In this document: positions 50,080-59,004 of the stretch, in pieces
Numbering within the stretch: position 1 is the first letter of the stretch
Layout of the letters: every line of letters starts with the position of its first letter
Source of the DNA: Caldilinea sp. CFX5
GTDB lineage: Bacteria > Chloroflexota > Anaerolineae > Caldilineales > Caldilineaceae
Direction: 5' to 3'
Assembly (NCBI GenBank): GCA_021405325.1
Contig: QWII01000046.1
Location: 186,001-250,000 of the forward strand
DNA length: 64,000 nt
The notes under the pieces: model-generated
Databases searched by the model: none
What the model was told of the DNA's origin: nothing
What the model saw: only the letters and a program-made list of their open reading frames with translations
Program-made: the position numbers and the translations under genes

Positions 50080-50967
50080 TTAACTGAAAGTTTCGTCTCC
50101 ACACGCAAAAAATCTATTGTCAGTACGCCAAACGCGAACCGGTGTAAAAGTCTCTCTAGATCCTTTTTTGAATGTGGCACTTGCTTGGACGCATTTTTGC
50201 GATTTGATAGCTGTCACGTCATACTCCTTAAAATCGCTTTGCTTTCCCAGCCGTTGAAGATAATTAAAAATAATAGTTTTTACTTTTTCCTCTGTACCTT
50301 CTACCAAGGTTCTACTACCCCATCGTGAACGCGCAAAATCATATTCACTCCGCACTTCATCAACTGTAAGGATAGGAATAGTGGGTAAACATTTATTAAA
50401 AAGAGCATCCACAACTTCTGTGGCATTCTTTGTAGTTGTATAAGTAAGTTTTTCTTCAGTGAATAAGGAACCGACTGATGACGTACTTGGCTGACTTGTA
50501 GGTTTTCCTAACACGCTCGCCATCGCTTCATCTAAAGCTTTCTCAAATGCCTTGTCGCTAGCTTTAGCCCTCTCCACAGATGTAGCCCAAGTAGCCTGTG
50601 CAATGCCATACTTTTGAATATGGGCATTGATACCCTCATCACCCATAATACGGAAATTTTGATGCCCTCCATCTTTATCCAACCAACTTTGCATGAAAGC
50701 ACGCAGCTTGCGATAATTTGTTGCTTCAGATATAGGTTCTGTGATGATACAAACTTTACATTCTAAAGATGGGCCGAAACCTGAATTAGATTTGAGGAAT
50801 TTGATTATTTTCCTTGTTTCCGAATCTAAGTCTTGTGGGCCAGGTGTATTGTAAATTACAAGTAGATGGGTATCAATTCCGCTAGCTGATTCGGCAGAAA
50901 ATTTACTTATCGGATAATATTGAATTTTATGTTGCCTTATGCCAAAAAGCTTCTTAAAGAATCCCAT
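50080..50967 (-). CDS. Cassette protein of unknown function, 295 residues
   Basis: Start chosen at ATG 50967 because AGGAGG lies 6 nt upstream; the frame continues another 168 bp into attC-like sequence. It begins MGFFKKLFGIRQHK, an amphipathic cationic start like that of the next cassette protein (MGFLSRLFRK). The middle has THLLVIYNTPGPQDL, CKVCIITEPISEATNYRKLR and FRIMGDEGINAHI, alternating strands and helices that could be a nucleotide- or NAD-handling fold. I do not recognise the family. No signal peptide. Codon use is AT-rich. Confidence 0.6.
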   Translation of the reverse strand: MGFFKKLFGIRQHKIQYYPISKFSAESASGIDTHLLVIYNTPGPQDLDSETRKIIKFLKSNSGFGPSLECKVCIITEPISEATNYRKLRAFMQSWLDKDGGHQNFRIMGDEGINAHIQKYGIAQATWATSVERAKASDKAFEKALDEAMASVLGKPTSQPSTSSVGSLFTEEKLTYTTTKNATEVVDALFNKCLPTIPILTVDEVRSEYDFARSRWGSRTLVEGTEEKVKTIIFNYLQRLGKQSDFKEYDVTAIKSQKCVQASATFKKGSRETFTPVRVWRTDNRFFACGDETFS

Positions 50968-51200
50968 TCTAATCCTCCTGTTTAATATCACGATTTGACA
51001 TGAGACCTTATTCCAAAGTAATAACTGATAGGAATGTCGAGCTACGGGAGCATTGTTGATAAGAGCCGAACGGCTCGCGTCAGCCGGCGGGGGCGCGGCC
51101 AACCCCATGCTGCTACCCAGCCGCGTTGTCAGCATTCATACAATATGCAGCCTTGCCAAGCGAGCGAGATAGGAAGACCTTTAAGCAATTTATCTAGAGT

Positions 51201-51247
51201 CTGTTGACATTTGTGTCTCTACAGTGGACCAACCCGGAATGTCAACA
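51201..51247. repeat. Hairpin 3' of the zinc-ribbon cassette gene
   Basis: CTGTTGACATT pairs exactly with AATGTCAACAG across 25 nt, 8 bp after the minus-strand stop at 51255. The sequence does not match the shared attC core. The core word GCCGAAC appears further on at 51065-51071 with no clear partner, so the attC of this cassette is unresolved. Confidence 0.5.
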
Positions 51248-51254
51248 GCCCTTA

Positions 51255-51551
51255 TTATCTCCGGGCTTCTTTAAGATTGTAGGCGGCTGCCTGCTTCATG
51301 ATTTGACCACACTTTGGGCAAGGACGCCCCCCAGTGCCTTGGCATTGCTTGCAATACACTGTACCACAATTGATACAGACGGTTCCTCGAAAGCTCTCTT
51401 CTTTGGGCGTACTGCCCAATACCACACCTCCCTGGCGTCTTACATGGTCGACAAAACTCGGGAGAAGTTCGAGCTGTTTACCACACTGCGCGCATGTTGG
51501 TGCTTTTGAGCGTGTTGGTTCTTTGCGGAATAATCTAGATAAGAAACCCAT
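51255..51551 (-). CDS. Zinc-ribbon cassette protein
   Basis: 98 residues from ATG 51551 (MGFLSRLFRKEPTRSKAP), with AAGGAG upstream. Three or four CxxC pairs are visible: CAQC, CINCGTVYCKQC and CPKC, consistent with two zinc ribbons. The amphipathic N-terminus resembles that of the neighbouring cassette protein at 50967. It is the cassette closest to the integrase and so probably the most recently gained and best expressed from a cassette promoter. Function unknown. Confidence 0.7.
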   Translation of the reverse strand: MGFLSRLFRKEPTRSKAPTCAQCGKQLELLPSFVDHVRRQGGVVLGSTPKEESFRGTVCINCGTVYCKQCQGTGGRPCPKCGQIMKQAAAYNLKEARR

Positions 51552-51696
51552 GTTATTTCTCCTTGGTTTGTTGTGTATTGCCATGTTGGCTGCACACAAT
51601 ATTAGGCCCTTTCCTGCTACCCAACGGAGTCGCCTGTCCGCATTCTGCGTAGGTACTTTCCATTGTAACCAATTATAGCCTGTTGCCGGTGCGAGC

Positions 51697-52154
51697 GGCG
51701 AACATAGTAGTAGATCACACCCTTGATCTAACTAACCGCCCATACAGCTTGGTTAGATCCATGAGTTCCCTTTTCCCACTTAGACCTAACCTGTGATCTA
51801 ACCAGGCCAATGCGGGAGTTAGATCACACCCTTTCACTTTCCAGCTTAGATCCGATATGCTAATTGCAAAGATTGAACCCAGTATACAAGGAATTTGGCG
51901 CTAATTCAAGCACCAATTTGCACAGCGCGGTAAAGCACTCGATGTTTTTACTTCACGTACCCACAAAAGATGGCCTTGCGCCGCCGAACATCTCACTAGA
52001 CAGAACCTTCTATCTAGTTCTACCTATTCTTTTTAGAACGCCAGTTCTAGATAGAGCCTTCCATGCGAACTAAAATAGCAAGAATGTTCTGTGTAGCACA
52101 CTTGTTCGCCCTTGTATGATTTGAACTAGGCAGAACGGTTTATGCGAACTGGCT
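51697..52154. other. Candidate attI and regulatory region of the integron
   Basis: The 773-bp gap 51552-52324 has no convincing gene but much structure. The shared core GCCGAAC is at 51983-51989 (a variant GGCGAAC at 51697-51703). Three imperfect 30-bp direct repeats begin at 51995, 52046 and 52125 (consensus near CTAGRYAGARCC and ATGCGAACT). Between 51707 and 51850 the word TTAGATC or its inverse occurs at least five times; GTTAGAT fits the textbook GTTRRRY. Integrase-binding direct repeats beside a core site are what attI sites contain, and the cassette promoter should also be here. Confidence 0.55.
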
Positions 52155-52324
52155 TTTTGTCGGTTTACATCGAGTGGTTAGCGCGAATAGAATAGGCAGA
52201 AGACTTTTCCGACTCCGTAAAGTCTACCCAAAGTATATACCAAAATCAAGCAAAGATCAAGCACCAATTTTGTTCCTTGTTCACATGCCCCTTTCCTACC
52301 TAACCATTGAGATTGGAACATCGT

Positions 52325-53332
52325 ATGGCCAAAATCACACCGCCGTCCCAACCAGCCGGTCAACAACCGAAATTATTGGACCGTGTCCGTATCGCCATTC
52401 GCCTGAAAAACTATTCCATTCGCACTGAAGAGGCTTATGTGGCGTGGGTCGAACGCTATATTCGTTTCCACAAGTTGCGCCATCCGCTGGAAATGGGCGC
52501 ACCAGAGATTGAAGCCTTTTTGGCTCATCTGGCCGTAGAAGGCAATGTCGCCGCATCAACGCAGAACCAAGCGCTTTGCGCCTTGCTTTTTCTCTACAAA
52601 CATGTCCTGGATAAAGAACTGCCGGCCAAGATCAACGTCCTTTGGGCGAAAAAGCCGGAGCGCTTGCCTACCGTTCTCACACGTCAAGAAGTCTGGCAGA
52701 TTATTGATAAACTCACTGGCGTTCATCATCTCATGGCAACGCTGCTCTACGGCACAGGGATGCGGTTGATGGAATGCATTCGTCTACGCGTCAAAGATGT
52801 GGATTTTGGTCAGAATTTGATTCTGATTCGTGATGCCAAAGGTGACAAAGACCGGATCACCATGTTGCCGGAAAGCACGCGCGAACCGTTGCAAAAACAA
52901 CTGGCCTGGGCAAAAACACTTCACGACTATGACCTGTCGCAAGGCTACGGCATGGTTTACTTGCCGGATGCATTGGAACGCAAGTATCCCAATGCCAACA
53001 AGGAGTGGGGTTGGCAATATGTTTTTCCAGCCGATAAATATTCCGTTGATCCGCGTAGTGACATCAAACGACGCCACCACTATCACGAGAACAGCCTACA
53101 AAAATCAGTGAAGCAAGCCACGCTACAGACCGGCATTACGAAGCATGTTACCTGTCATACCTTTCGTCATTCATTTGCGACCCATTTGTTGGAGGATGGT
53201 TACGATATTCGCACTGTACAAGAACTTCTGGGACATAACGACGTCAGCACAACGCAAATTTATACCCATGTTCTCAACCGGGGTGGTTTGGCTGCGCGCA
53301 GCCCCGCCGACCGCCGCAAACCATCTGGCTGA
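52325..53332 (+). CDS. intI: Integron integrase (tyrosine recombinase)
   Basis: 335 residues from ATG 52325 (a TTG at 52307 is in frame). N-terminal SAM-like domain with [20 protein letters not shown] and [16 protein letters not shown]. The catalytic domain contains Arg147 ([19 protein letters not shown]), Lys175, His278-x-x-Arg281 ([13 protein letters not shown]), His304 ([10 protein letters not shown]) and nucleophile Tyr313 ([11 protein letters not shown]). Residues about 215-234 ([19 protein letters not shown]) form the additional segment that separates integron integrases from other XerC/D-like recombinases. Known IntI recombine attC with attI through folded single-stranded attC. It is divergent from the cassette genes and intact, so probably active. 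Confidence 0.96.
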   Translation: MAKITPPSQPAGQQPKLLDRVRIAIRLKNYSIRTEEAYVAWVERYIRFHKLRHPLEMGAPEIEAFLAHLAVEGNVAASTQNQALCALLFLYKHVLDKELPAKINVLWAKKPERLPTVLTRQEVWQIIDKLTGVHHLMATLLYGTGMRLMECIRLRVKDVDFGQNLILIRDAKGDKDRITMLPESTREPLQKQLAWAKTLHDYDLSQGYGMVYLPDALERKYPNANKEWGWQYVFPADKYSVDPRSDIKRRHHYHENSLQKSVKQATLQTGITKHVTCHTFRHSFATHLLEDGYDIRTVQELLGHNDVSTTQIYTHVLNRGGLAARSPADRRKPSG

Positions 53333-53336
53333 TAGC

Positions 53337-53369
53337 AGAAACCAGGGTTTTGCCAAAACCCTGGTTTCT
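53337..53369. terminator. Perfect 15-bp-arm hairpin after intI
   Basis: AGAAACCAGGGTTTT pairs exactly with AAAACCCTGGTTTCT around a 3-nt loop, between the intI stop and the convergent PIN gene. Likely bidirectional terminator. Confidence 0.75.
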
Positions 53370-53378
53370 CCGCGGACG

Positions 53379-53786
53379 TTAAGGTACTACCTGCAAGCCC
53401 ATTTGGGTGAAGTGATGATCAAAGGAAAAAGCTTTTTGCACATTCCGTTGCTGAGCGAGCGCCAAACAAGCACAATCGGTATAACTCCATGCTTTATCAT
53501 GATATTGACTGAAAATGCGCCAGGTCTGCATCTCTTCCGGTGCAGAGAAGATCATCACTTGTAGCACCTGGCTGTTGCGTAAGCGCACGCCGAGTTGAAT
53601 GGCAACCTGCGCGCCCAACCGCGCTTTTGTCAGAGTCATGATCTCGTCAAAAACATGGTTAGACAACAAAAGCGTTCCTGGTGTTGTCCATTGTTTAAGA
53701 AAGCTGGCTGCACGCCTGTGGTTGGGATCGGTGCGATCCACCAGCGCATAAATGGCGCTGGTATCAACGATACACTGGTTGTTCAT
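53379..53786 (-). CDS. PIN-domain (VapC-like) protein
   Basis: 135 residues from ATG 53786 (MNNQCIVDTSAIYALVD). The acidic PIN residues are seen in VDTSAIYALVDRTDPNH, FDEIMTLTKAR, YTDCACLALA and FSFDHHFTQMG. PIN toxins cleave RNA, often tRNA or rRNA. No VapB-like antitoxin gene is visible immediately upstream, so it is a solitary toxin-like gene or a housekeeping PIN nuclease. It lies between intI and the right direct repeat, inside the bracketed region. Confidence 0.82.
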   Translation of the reverse strand: MNNQCIVDTSAIYALVDRTDPNHRRAASFLKQWTTPGTLLLSNHVFDEIMTLTKARLGAQVAIQLGVRLRNSQVLQVMIFSAPEEMQTWRIFSQYHDKAWSYTDCACLALAQQRNVQKAFSFDHHFTQMGLQVVP

Positions 53787-53827
53787 AAGCGCTTTCCCAT
53801 ACAGGGGTGGATGGTTCAGCAACTTTT

Positions 53828-53926
53828 AATAAATTACTCCCAAAAACATAATGGTGTGTAATACAATTACACACCATTCTAATACATCTGTTTGACCAGC
53901 GTCAACTGTGAATTTAGCTTTGCGCT
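53828..53926 (+). repeat. Right copy of the diverged direct repeat bracketing the integron
   Basis: AATGGTGTGTAAT...ATTACACACCATT hairpin (53850-53878), then GTCAACTGTGAATTTAGC and TTTGCGC. It matches 46776-46878 in order, orientation and about 70% of bases. Its right end enters the last codons of gmd, so the left copy may contain a fossil of the gmd 3' end. Confidence 0.6.
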
Positions 53927-54879
53927 CGTAGCGCTTCCAGGTCGGCATCCACCATCAACCGCACCAGCCCGCGAAAATCAACATTCGGTTCCCAGTTCAA
54001 GACGCGACCGGCCTTGCTCGGATCGCCCACCAGCAGATCGACCTCGGCGGGGCGGTAGAACTTGGGGTCTTGCACGACATATTGGCGCCAGTCGAGATCG
54101 AGATAGCCAAAGGCCTCTTCAACAAACTCTTGTACACTGTGGGTCTCGCCGGTGGCCACCACATAATCGTCGGGGTTGTCCTGTTGCAACATGAGCCACA
54201 TGGCGCGCACATAGTCGCCGGCATAGCCCCAGTCGCGGCGCGCTTCCAGGTTGCCCAGGCGCAGTTCATTAGCCAATCCCAACTTGATGCGGACAGCGGC
54301 ATGGGTGATCTTATGGGTGACAAATTCGAGACCACGGCGCGGGCTTTCATGATTAAAGAGAATTCCCGAACAACCAAAGAGGTTATAGCTTTCGCGGTAG
54401 TTGACCGTGATCCAGTGACCATAAACCTTCGCCACGCCATAGGGGCTGCGCGGGTAGAAGGGCGTTGATTCCCGCTGCGGCACCTCCACCACCTTGCCGA
54501 ACATCTCGCTGCTGCTGGCCTGATAGAAGCGGATCTTGGGATCAACCAGCCGAATCGCCTCCAACATGCGTGTCACGCCCAATGCCGTAAACTCGCCCGT
54601 CAACACCGGTTGGTTAAAGCTGGTCGGCACAAAGCTCTGCGCCGCCAGATTGTAGATCTCGGTAGGGCGGTATTGATGCAAAATTTCAATTAAGCTCATC
54701 TGGTCGAGCAGATCGCCTTGTACAATTTCGACTTTGTCTTGAATGTGCGCAATACGTTCAAAATTGATAGTACTCGTGCGGCGCACCATACCGATCACGG
54801 TATAGCCTTTTTCTAACAAAAATTCGGCCAAATAACTGCCATCTTGGCCGGTAACGCCGGTAACTAGTGCGGTTGGCAT
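53914..54879 (-). CDS. gmd: GDP-mannose 4,6-dehydratase
   Basis: 321 residues, the family length. The Rossmann motif is [32 protein letters not shown] contacts NADP; the active site is in SSSEMFG and [11 protein letters not shown] (YxxxK); later [17 protein letters not shown] and [14 protein letters not shown] are gmd-specific. It makes GDP-4-keto-6-deoxy-mannose from GDP-mannose. The adjacent rmd-like gene probably completes GDP-D-rhamnose for surface polysaccharide. It starts at ATG 54879 after GGAGGAAGGGAA. Confidence 0.95.
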   Translation of the reverse strand: MPTALVTGVTGQDGSYLAEFLLEKGYTVIGMVRRTSTINFERIAHIQDKVEIVQGDLLDQMSLIEILHQYRPTEIYNLAAQSFVPTSFNQPVLTGEFTALGVTRMLEAIRLVDPKIRFYQASSSEMFGKVVEVPQRESTPFYPRSPYGVAKVYGHWITVNYRESYNLFGCSGILFNHESPRRGLEFVTHKITHAAVRIKLGLANELRLGNLEARRDWGYAGDYVRAMWLMLQQDNPDDYVVATGETHSVQEFVEEAFGYLDLDWRQYVVQDPKFYRPAEVDLLVGDPSKAGRVLNWEPNVDFRGLVRLMVDADLEALRAQS

Positions 54880-54930
54880 TTCCCTTCCTCCATTTTTTTA
54901 TTTTCAATTTCAATCTTTTGCTTACTCATC

Positions 54931-54999
54931 TGTGTTTCTTTTAGCTGTGTATAGTCTTTGATGATTGCCCGAAGACTATACACAGCTAGAAGAAACACG
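54931..54999. repeat. 27-bp-arm palindrome between gmd and the rmd-like gene
   Basis: 54931-54957 pairs with 54973-54999 with two mismatches. It lies upstream of gmd and downstream of the rmd-like gene, both on the minus strand. Confidence 0.75.
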
Positions 55000-55127
55000 A
55001 AATCACTGAAATTTGCTCTGTTTGGGTAACTTTTCGGCTATCAAATGATACAGAAAGACAAGTAGCTCACCTTTTCAATAACTTCTTGTTTCCTTATCCC
55101 TCGTCTCCTTGTCTCCTTGTCTTCCTA

Positions 55128-56087
<960 letters not shown>

Positions 56088-56184
56088 GATTGATCTACTC
56101 CTGCTGTGAAAAGATGAAAGTCTGTAGCCCAGAGTCATAATCACACGACTATACGACTTTGGACTCTGAACTCTGGACTCTGAA

Positions 56185-58734
56185 CTACTCTGTTGCCTTC
56201 CCATAGAGCCGTGTGTAATGATACAATCCAGTGGTGATCGTCTGGACATAGATGCGCGGCTCGTTGATGCTCAAAAATTCGACAAAGAGCGTGTCGTCGG
56301 CGCCGGTGACTTTGCGCCAATACTCGGCATTCCCTGGCCCTGCATTATACCCCACCAACGCTGAAACCAAGTTGTCGTCAAGATAGCCGCGAGTCCAATT
56401 AAGATAATAGGCGCCAAACTTGAGATTGATGTAAGGGCGGTAGATCATCTCGTTGGTGTAATCGGGATGACCTAACCGTTCTGCTACCCAATGACCAGTG
56501 TCGGGGATGATCTGCGCCAACCCTTGGGCGGCGGCATAGGAACGTGCGCCTTCTTCAAAGAGGCTTTCCTGGCGAATCAGGCTGAAGTAGAGCAGCGGGT
56601 TTAACCCGTGCGCCAACGCTTCCTGGGTAATGAGAGCGCCAAAGGGGCGGGGATAGGCGCGCTGTTGTAAAAAGAGCGGTGCATTTTCCACCAGCCCGGC
56701 TGGACTAAATTGCAGCAGCCGCTCCATTGCCAGCAAACTCAGACTGTAGGCGCCCATCTCTTCATAGGTCAGGCTCAGCGCGTAGAGCGCACGCGGATTG
56801 TCCTTGTTGCGCTGATAGACCCGATCCAGTGCGGCAACCCCCTCCCCGCGCTGATCGACAGCCAGAAGAAAACGGCCCATCCGCAAATCCTGATCCGCCG
56901 CCAGCGCTGCCGGCAAATCCCTTAGCGGCAACACCGGCGCTTTGAGCCAGCTTTGCAACCATTGCTCAGCAAAGGCCTGACTGCCGTCGTCGCCGGCCAG
57001 CGTGGTCGGGGGGCCGGCGATGGTGGGCATCGCGTTGAGAAAGTTGCCCGCCACCAACGGCAGCTCCCGTAAGGACTGGGCGGCCAAAATGCCGTAATAG
57101 ATGTCAGGCGCCTTGTCTACGAGCGCTTGCCAAGCCGCACGCGCTTCACTTTTCTGGCCGTGCGCCTGATGGGCGCGCCCCAGCCAGTAGGCAACGGCCG
57201 GCCAGTTGTGGTCGGGATATTTCTCTTGCAGCCGTTGCAGCAACGTAATGGCCTGTGCATACGAACCCTGCTTGATGGCGCCCAAGCTGACGGCGTAGAG
57301 CGCCACAGGGGTGCGCGGGCTGTCCGGGAAGGTGTCAGCCAGGGCCAGAAAGTCGGCGGCCGCTTCCGCCTGGTTGTCATCGCGCAGGGCGCGCAGACCG
57401 CTCAACCAGAGCGCTTCCGGCGCCAACGGGTCGGCTGGATAATCACGGGCAAAGGTGCGGTAGGTGCGCCGGGCGCCGATGGCGTCGCCATTGCCCAGCA
57501 AGGCGGCAGCCTTATCAAGCCACGCTTGTCCAAAACAGGAACAGGAGCGATAGTTGGCAATCACCTGATCCAGGGTGGCAATGGCCGCATTGTAATCCTT
57601 AGCGGCCAATTGCGCCTGCCCAATGCCATGCCACGCTTGCCCAACGCGACTATCGGTGGGGCCGACCGCTTTGAGATAGGCTTGATAGGCGTTGATGGCC
57701 GGAATCAGGGCGCCGGCTTTGAGATCAATGTAGCCGCGCTGGTAGAGATCAAAATCGACATTGCGATTGACCAACTCCACCAGCGCCAAATAGGCGGCGC
57801 CGCTTTCGGGCGCTTCTTCGGTGGCCGCACGCCAGCGGGCGATGGCGCCAGGCGTATCGCCGGCGCCGGCTAAGGCTTTGCCGGCTTCATGTTGGATTGA
57901 GGCGCGATAGCCGCCATTTTTCGCTACAGCCAGAATTTCATCATAGACTTTGACCGCATCGGCATAGCGCCCGGCGCCGGAATAAGTCGTTGCCAGCGTT
58001 TCGAGCAGCCGGGCGCGCGCGACCGTATCGGTGGCTGCATCCGCGGCGCGACGATAGGCCGCGACTGCCCCCTCCCGGTCGCCGGCTGCGAGATAGGCGC
58101 TGGCAATGCGGGTTTGGACAACCTCTGTCGCCCACGGCGCGGCTTCTAAAAAGCGCCAGTAGGCGGCAATGGCTTGCGTGTAGGCGCCTGTGGCCGATAA
58201 CGCTTCACCACGCAGAAATTCTGCTTTGGCGGCCAGATCGTCGATGGGCGCAGCCACGGCGCCGGCCGCAGCCACGGCGGGCGAGGGGGGCAGCAGGGCT
58301 AACGCTTCGTTATAAGCGCCTTCGGCCATGTGGACGCGCACTAGTTCATCACGCGCCGCCTGCTGTAATGTCGGGTCAAGGTTAGGAATGGCGAGCAGTT
58401 GTTGCAAGGCTGTACGTGCGTTCGCATAATCGCCAACCCGGTGCAGTTGCCGCCCCTTCGCCAGTTGCTCCGTCGGCAAAAGGGTGGCCGCTGGGGTTGG
58501 CGAGAGCGTTGGCGTGGGGGCAATGGCGGCGGTCGCGGTCGAACTGGCGGTCGGTACGATGGCGGCAGTCGGGGTAAAGGTGGGTTGTAAGACGGCTGAC
58601 GCTTCGACCGGGGTGGCCGGCGCCGCCACAGCCTTGGCGTTGCTTTCCTCATCTCGATTGCGACAACCGCCGGCAAGTAATAGGAGACAGAGCATCAGGA
58701 CAAGCAGACCACCCCAGCTTTTTCGTAGGGGCAC
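56185..58734 (-). CDS. Lytic murein transglycosylase lipoprotein with TPR repeats
   Basis: About 850 residues from a GTG at 58734, which gives a textbook lipoprotein signal ([20 protein letters not shown], then AGGC). The frame is open from ATG 58890, but that would place the lipobox Cys at residue 76 behind repeat-encoded sequence, so the later start is more likely. A TPR-rich helical solenoid (residues about 90-640) is followed by an SLT lysozyme-like domain: catalytic Glu in [20 protein letters not shown], then [21 protein letters not shown] and YVQTI. It cleaves peptidoglycan glycan strands, as Slt70 does. It pairs functionally with the penicillin-binding protein next to it. Confidence 0.88.
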   Translation of the reverse strand: MPLRKSWGGLLVLMLCLLLLAGGCRNRDEESNAKAVAAPATPVEASAVLQPTFTPTAAIVPTASSTATAAIAPTPTLSPTPAATLLPTEQLAKGRQLHRVGDYANARTALQQLLAIPNLDPTLQQAARDELVRVHMAEGAYNEALALLPPSPAVAAAGAVAAPIDDLAAKAEFLRGEALSATGAYTQAIAAYWRFLEAAPWATEVVQTRIASAYLAAGDREGAVAAYRRAADAATDTVARARLLETLATTYSGAGRYADAVKVYDEILAVAKNGGYRASIQHEAGKALAGAGDTPGAIARWRAATEEAPESGAAYLALVELVNRNVDFDLYQRGYIDLKAGALIPAINAYQAYLKAVGPTDSRVGQAWHGIGQAQLAAKDYNAAIATLDQVIANYRSCSCFGQAWLDKAAALLGNGDAIGARRTYRTFARDYPADPLAPEALWLSGLRALRDDNQAEAAADFLALADTFPDSPRTPVALYAVSLGAIKQGSYAQAITLLQRLQEKYPDHNWPAVAYWLGRAHQAHGQKSEARAAWQALVDKAPDIYYGILAAQSLRELPLVAGNFLNAMPTIAGPPTTLAGDDGSQAFAEQWLQSWLKAPVLPLRDLPAALAADQDLRMGRFLLAVDQRGEGVAALDRVYQRNKDNPRALYALSLTYEEMGAYSLSLLAMERLLQFSPAGLVENAPLFLQQRAYPRPFGALITQEALAHGLNPLLYFSLIRQESLFEEGARSYAAAQGLAQIIPDTGHWVAERLGHPDYTNEMIYRPYINLKFGAYYLNWTRGYLDDNLVSALVGYNAGPGNAEYWRKVTGADDTLFVEFLSINEPRIYVQTITTGLYHYTRLYGKATE

Positions 58735-58757
58735 GATAGAGCGTGCCCCTACGAAAA
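58720..58757. repeat. Perfect 16-bp-arm palindrome at the lipoprotein start
   Basis: 58720-58735 pairs exactly with 58742-58757. The arms contain GTAGGGGCACG. It overlaps the proposed GTG start (58734) and would hide the AGGGG ribosome site in a stem; it is read as protein if the ATG at 58890 is used. Confidence 0.8.
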
Positions 58758-58807
58758 GGCTGACTCCGGACGGCTTTGGGGAGAAATTTATTGTTAGGTA
58801 ATGCAAC

Positions 58808-58867
58808 AGTACGTTGCATAGTACGTTGCACAGTACGTTGCACAGTACGTTGCACAGTACGTTGTTG
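58808..58867. repeat. 12-bp direct repeat, five copies
   Basis: AGTACGTTGCAC (with small variations in the first and last copies) occurs at 58808, 58820, 58832, 58844 and 58856. Each copy has the near-palindrome GTAC. It lies upstream of the proposed transglycosylase start. Either a tandem operator or a replication-slippage repeat. Confidence 0.88.
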
Positions 58868-58926
58868 TATCGTAGCTTGATCTTCTTCATAATCTGCTAA
58901 TAGTACGCGAGGAACGGCGATCCAAC

Positions 58927-58956
58927 AAAAAAGAGGCGCACGCGCGTGCGCCCCTC
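58927..58956 (-). terminator. Intrinsic terminator of the penicillin-binding protein
   Basis: On the minus strand, GAGGGGCGCACG and CGTGCGCCTC pair and are followed by six T, the only classic stem plus U-run seen at a gene end here. Confidence 0.75.
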
Positions 58957-59004
58957 ACCAGTATGATCATAACGTTGTTTGCTCGAACTTGGTTCCCTCC
59001 GCGG

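Larger units (their letters stand above)
46999..53332. mobile_element. Chromosomal integron (integrase plus cassette array)
   Basis: An IntI-type integrase on the + strand is preceded by an array of about five cassettes whose genes all run on the minus strand, the classic divergent layout. attC-like imperfect palindromes sharing the core GCCGAAC/GTTCGGC sit 3' of cassette genes at 46999-47086, 48061-48166, 49088-49215 and 49996-50038. Another core copy lies upstream of intI at 51983 and a half site at 51065. Gene content is small hypothetical proteins and toxin-antitoxin-like pairs, and several cassettes are AT-richer than the flanks. The cassette-array side ends at 46999 and the MaoC gene follows. 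Confidence 0.85.

Noticed and set aside
51065..51133. A further attC site for the zinc-ribbon cassette
   Set aside because: The core GCCGAAC is present at 51065, but I could not find a convincing opposing arm, so it is not listed as a site.
51864..52073. Open frame of 69 codons on the + strand upstream of intI
   Set aside because: No ribosome site, no similarity, and it covers the repeat-rich candidate attI region.
58808..58867. 12-bp repeats considered as CRISPR or replication iterons
   Set aside because: Units are contiguous without spacers, and no replication initiator or cas gene is nearby.
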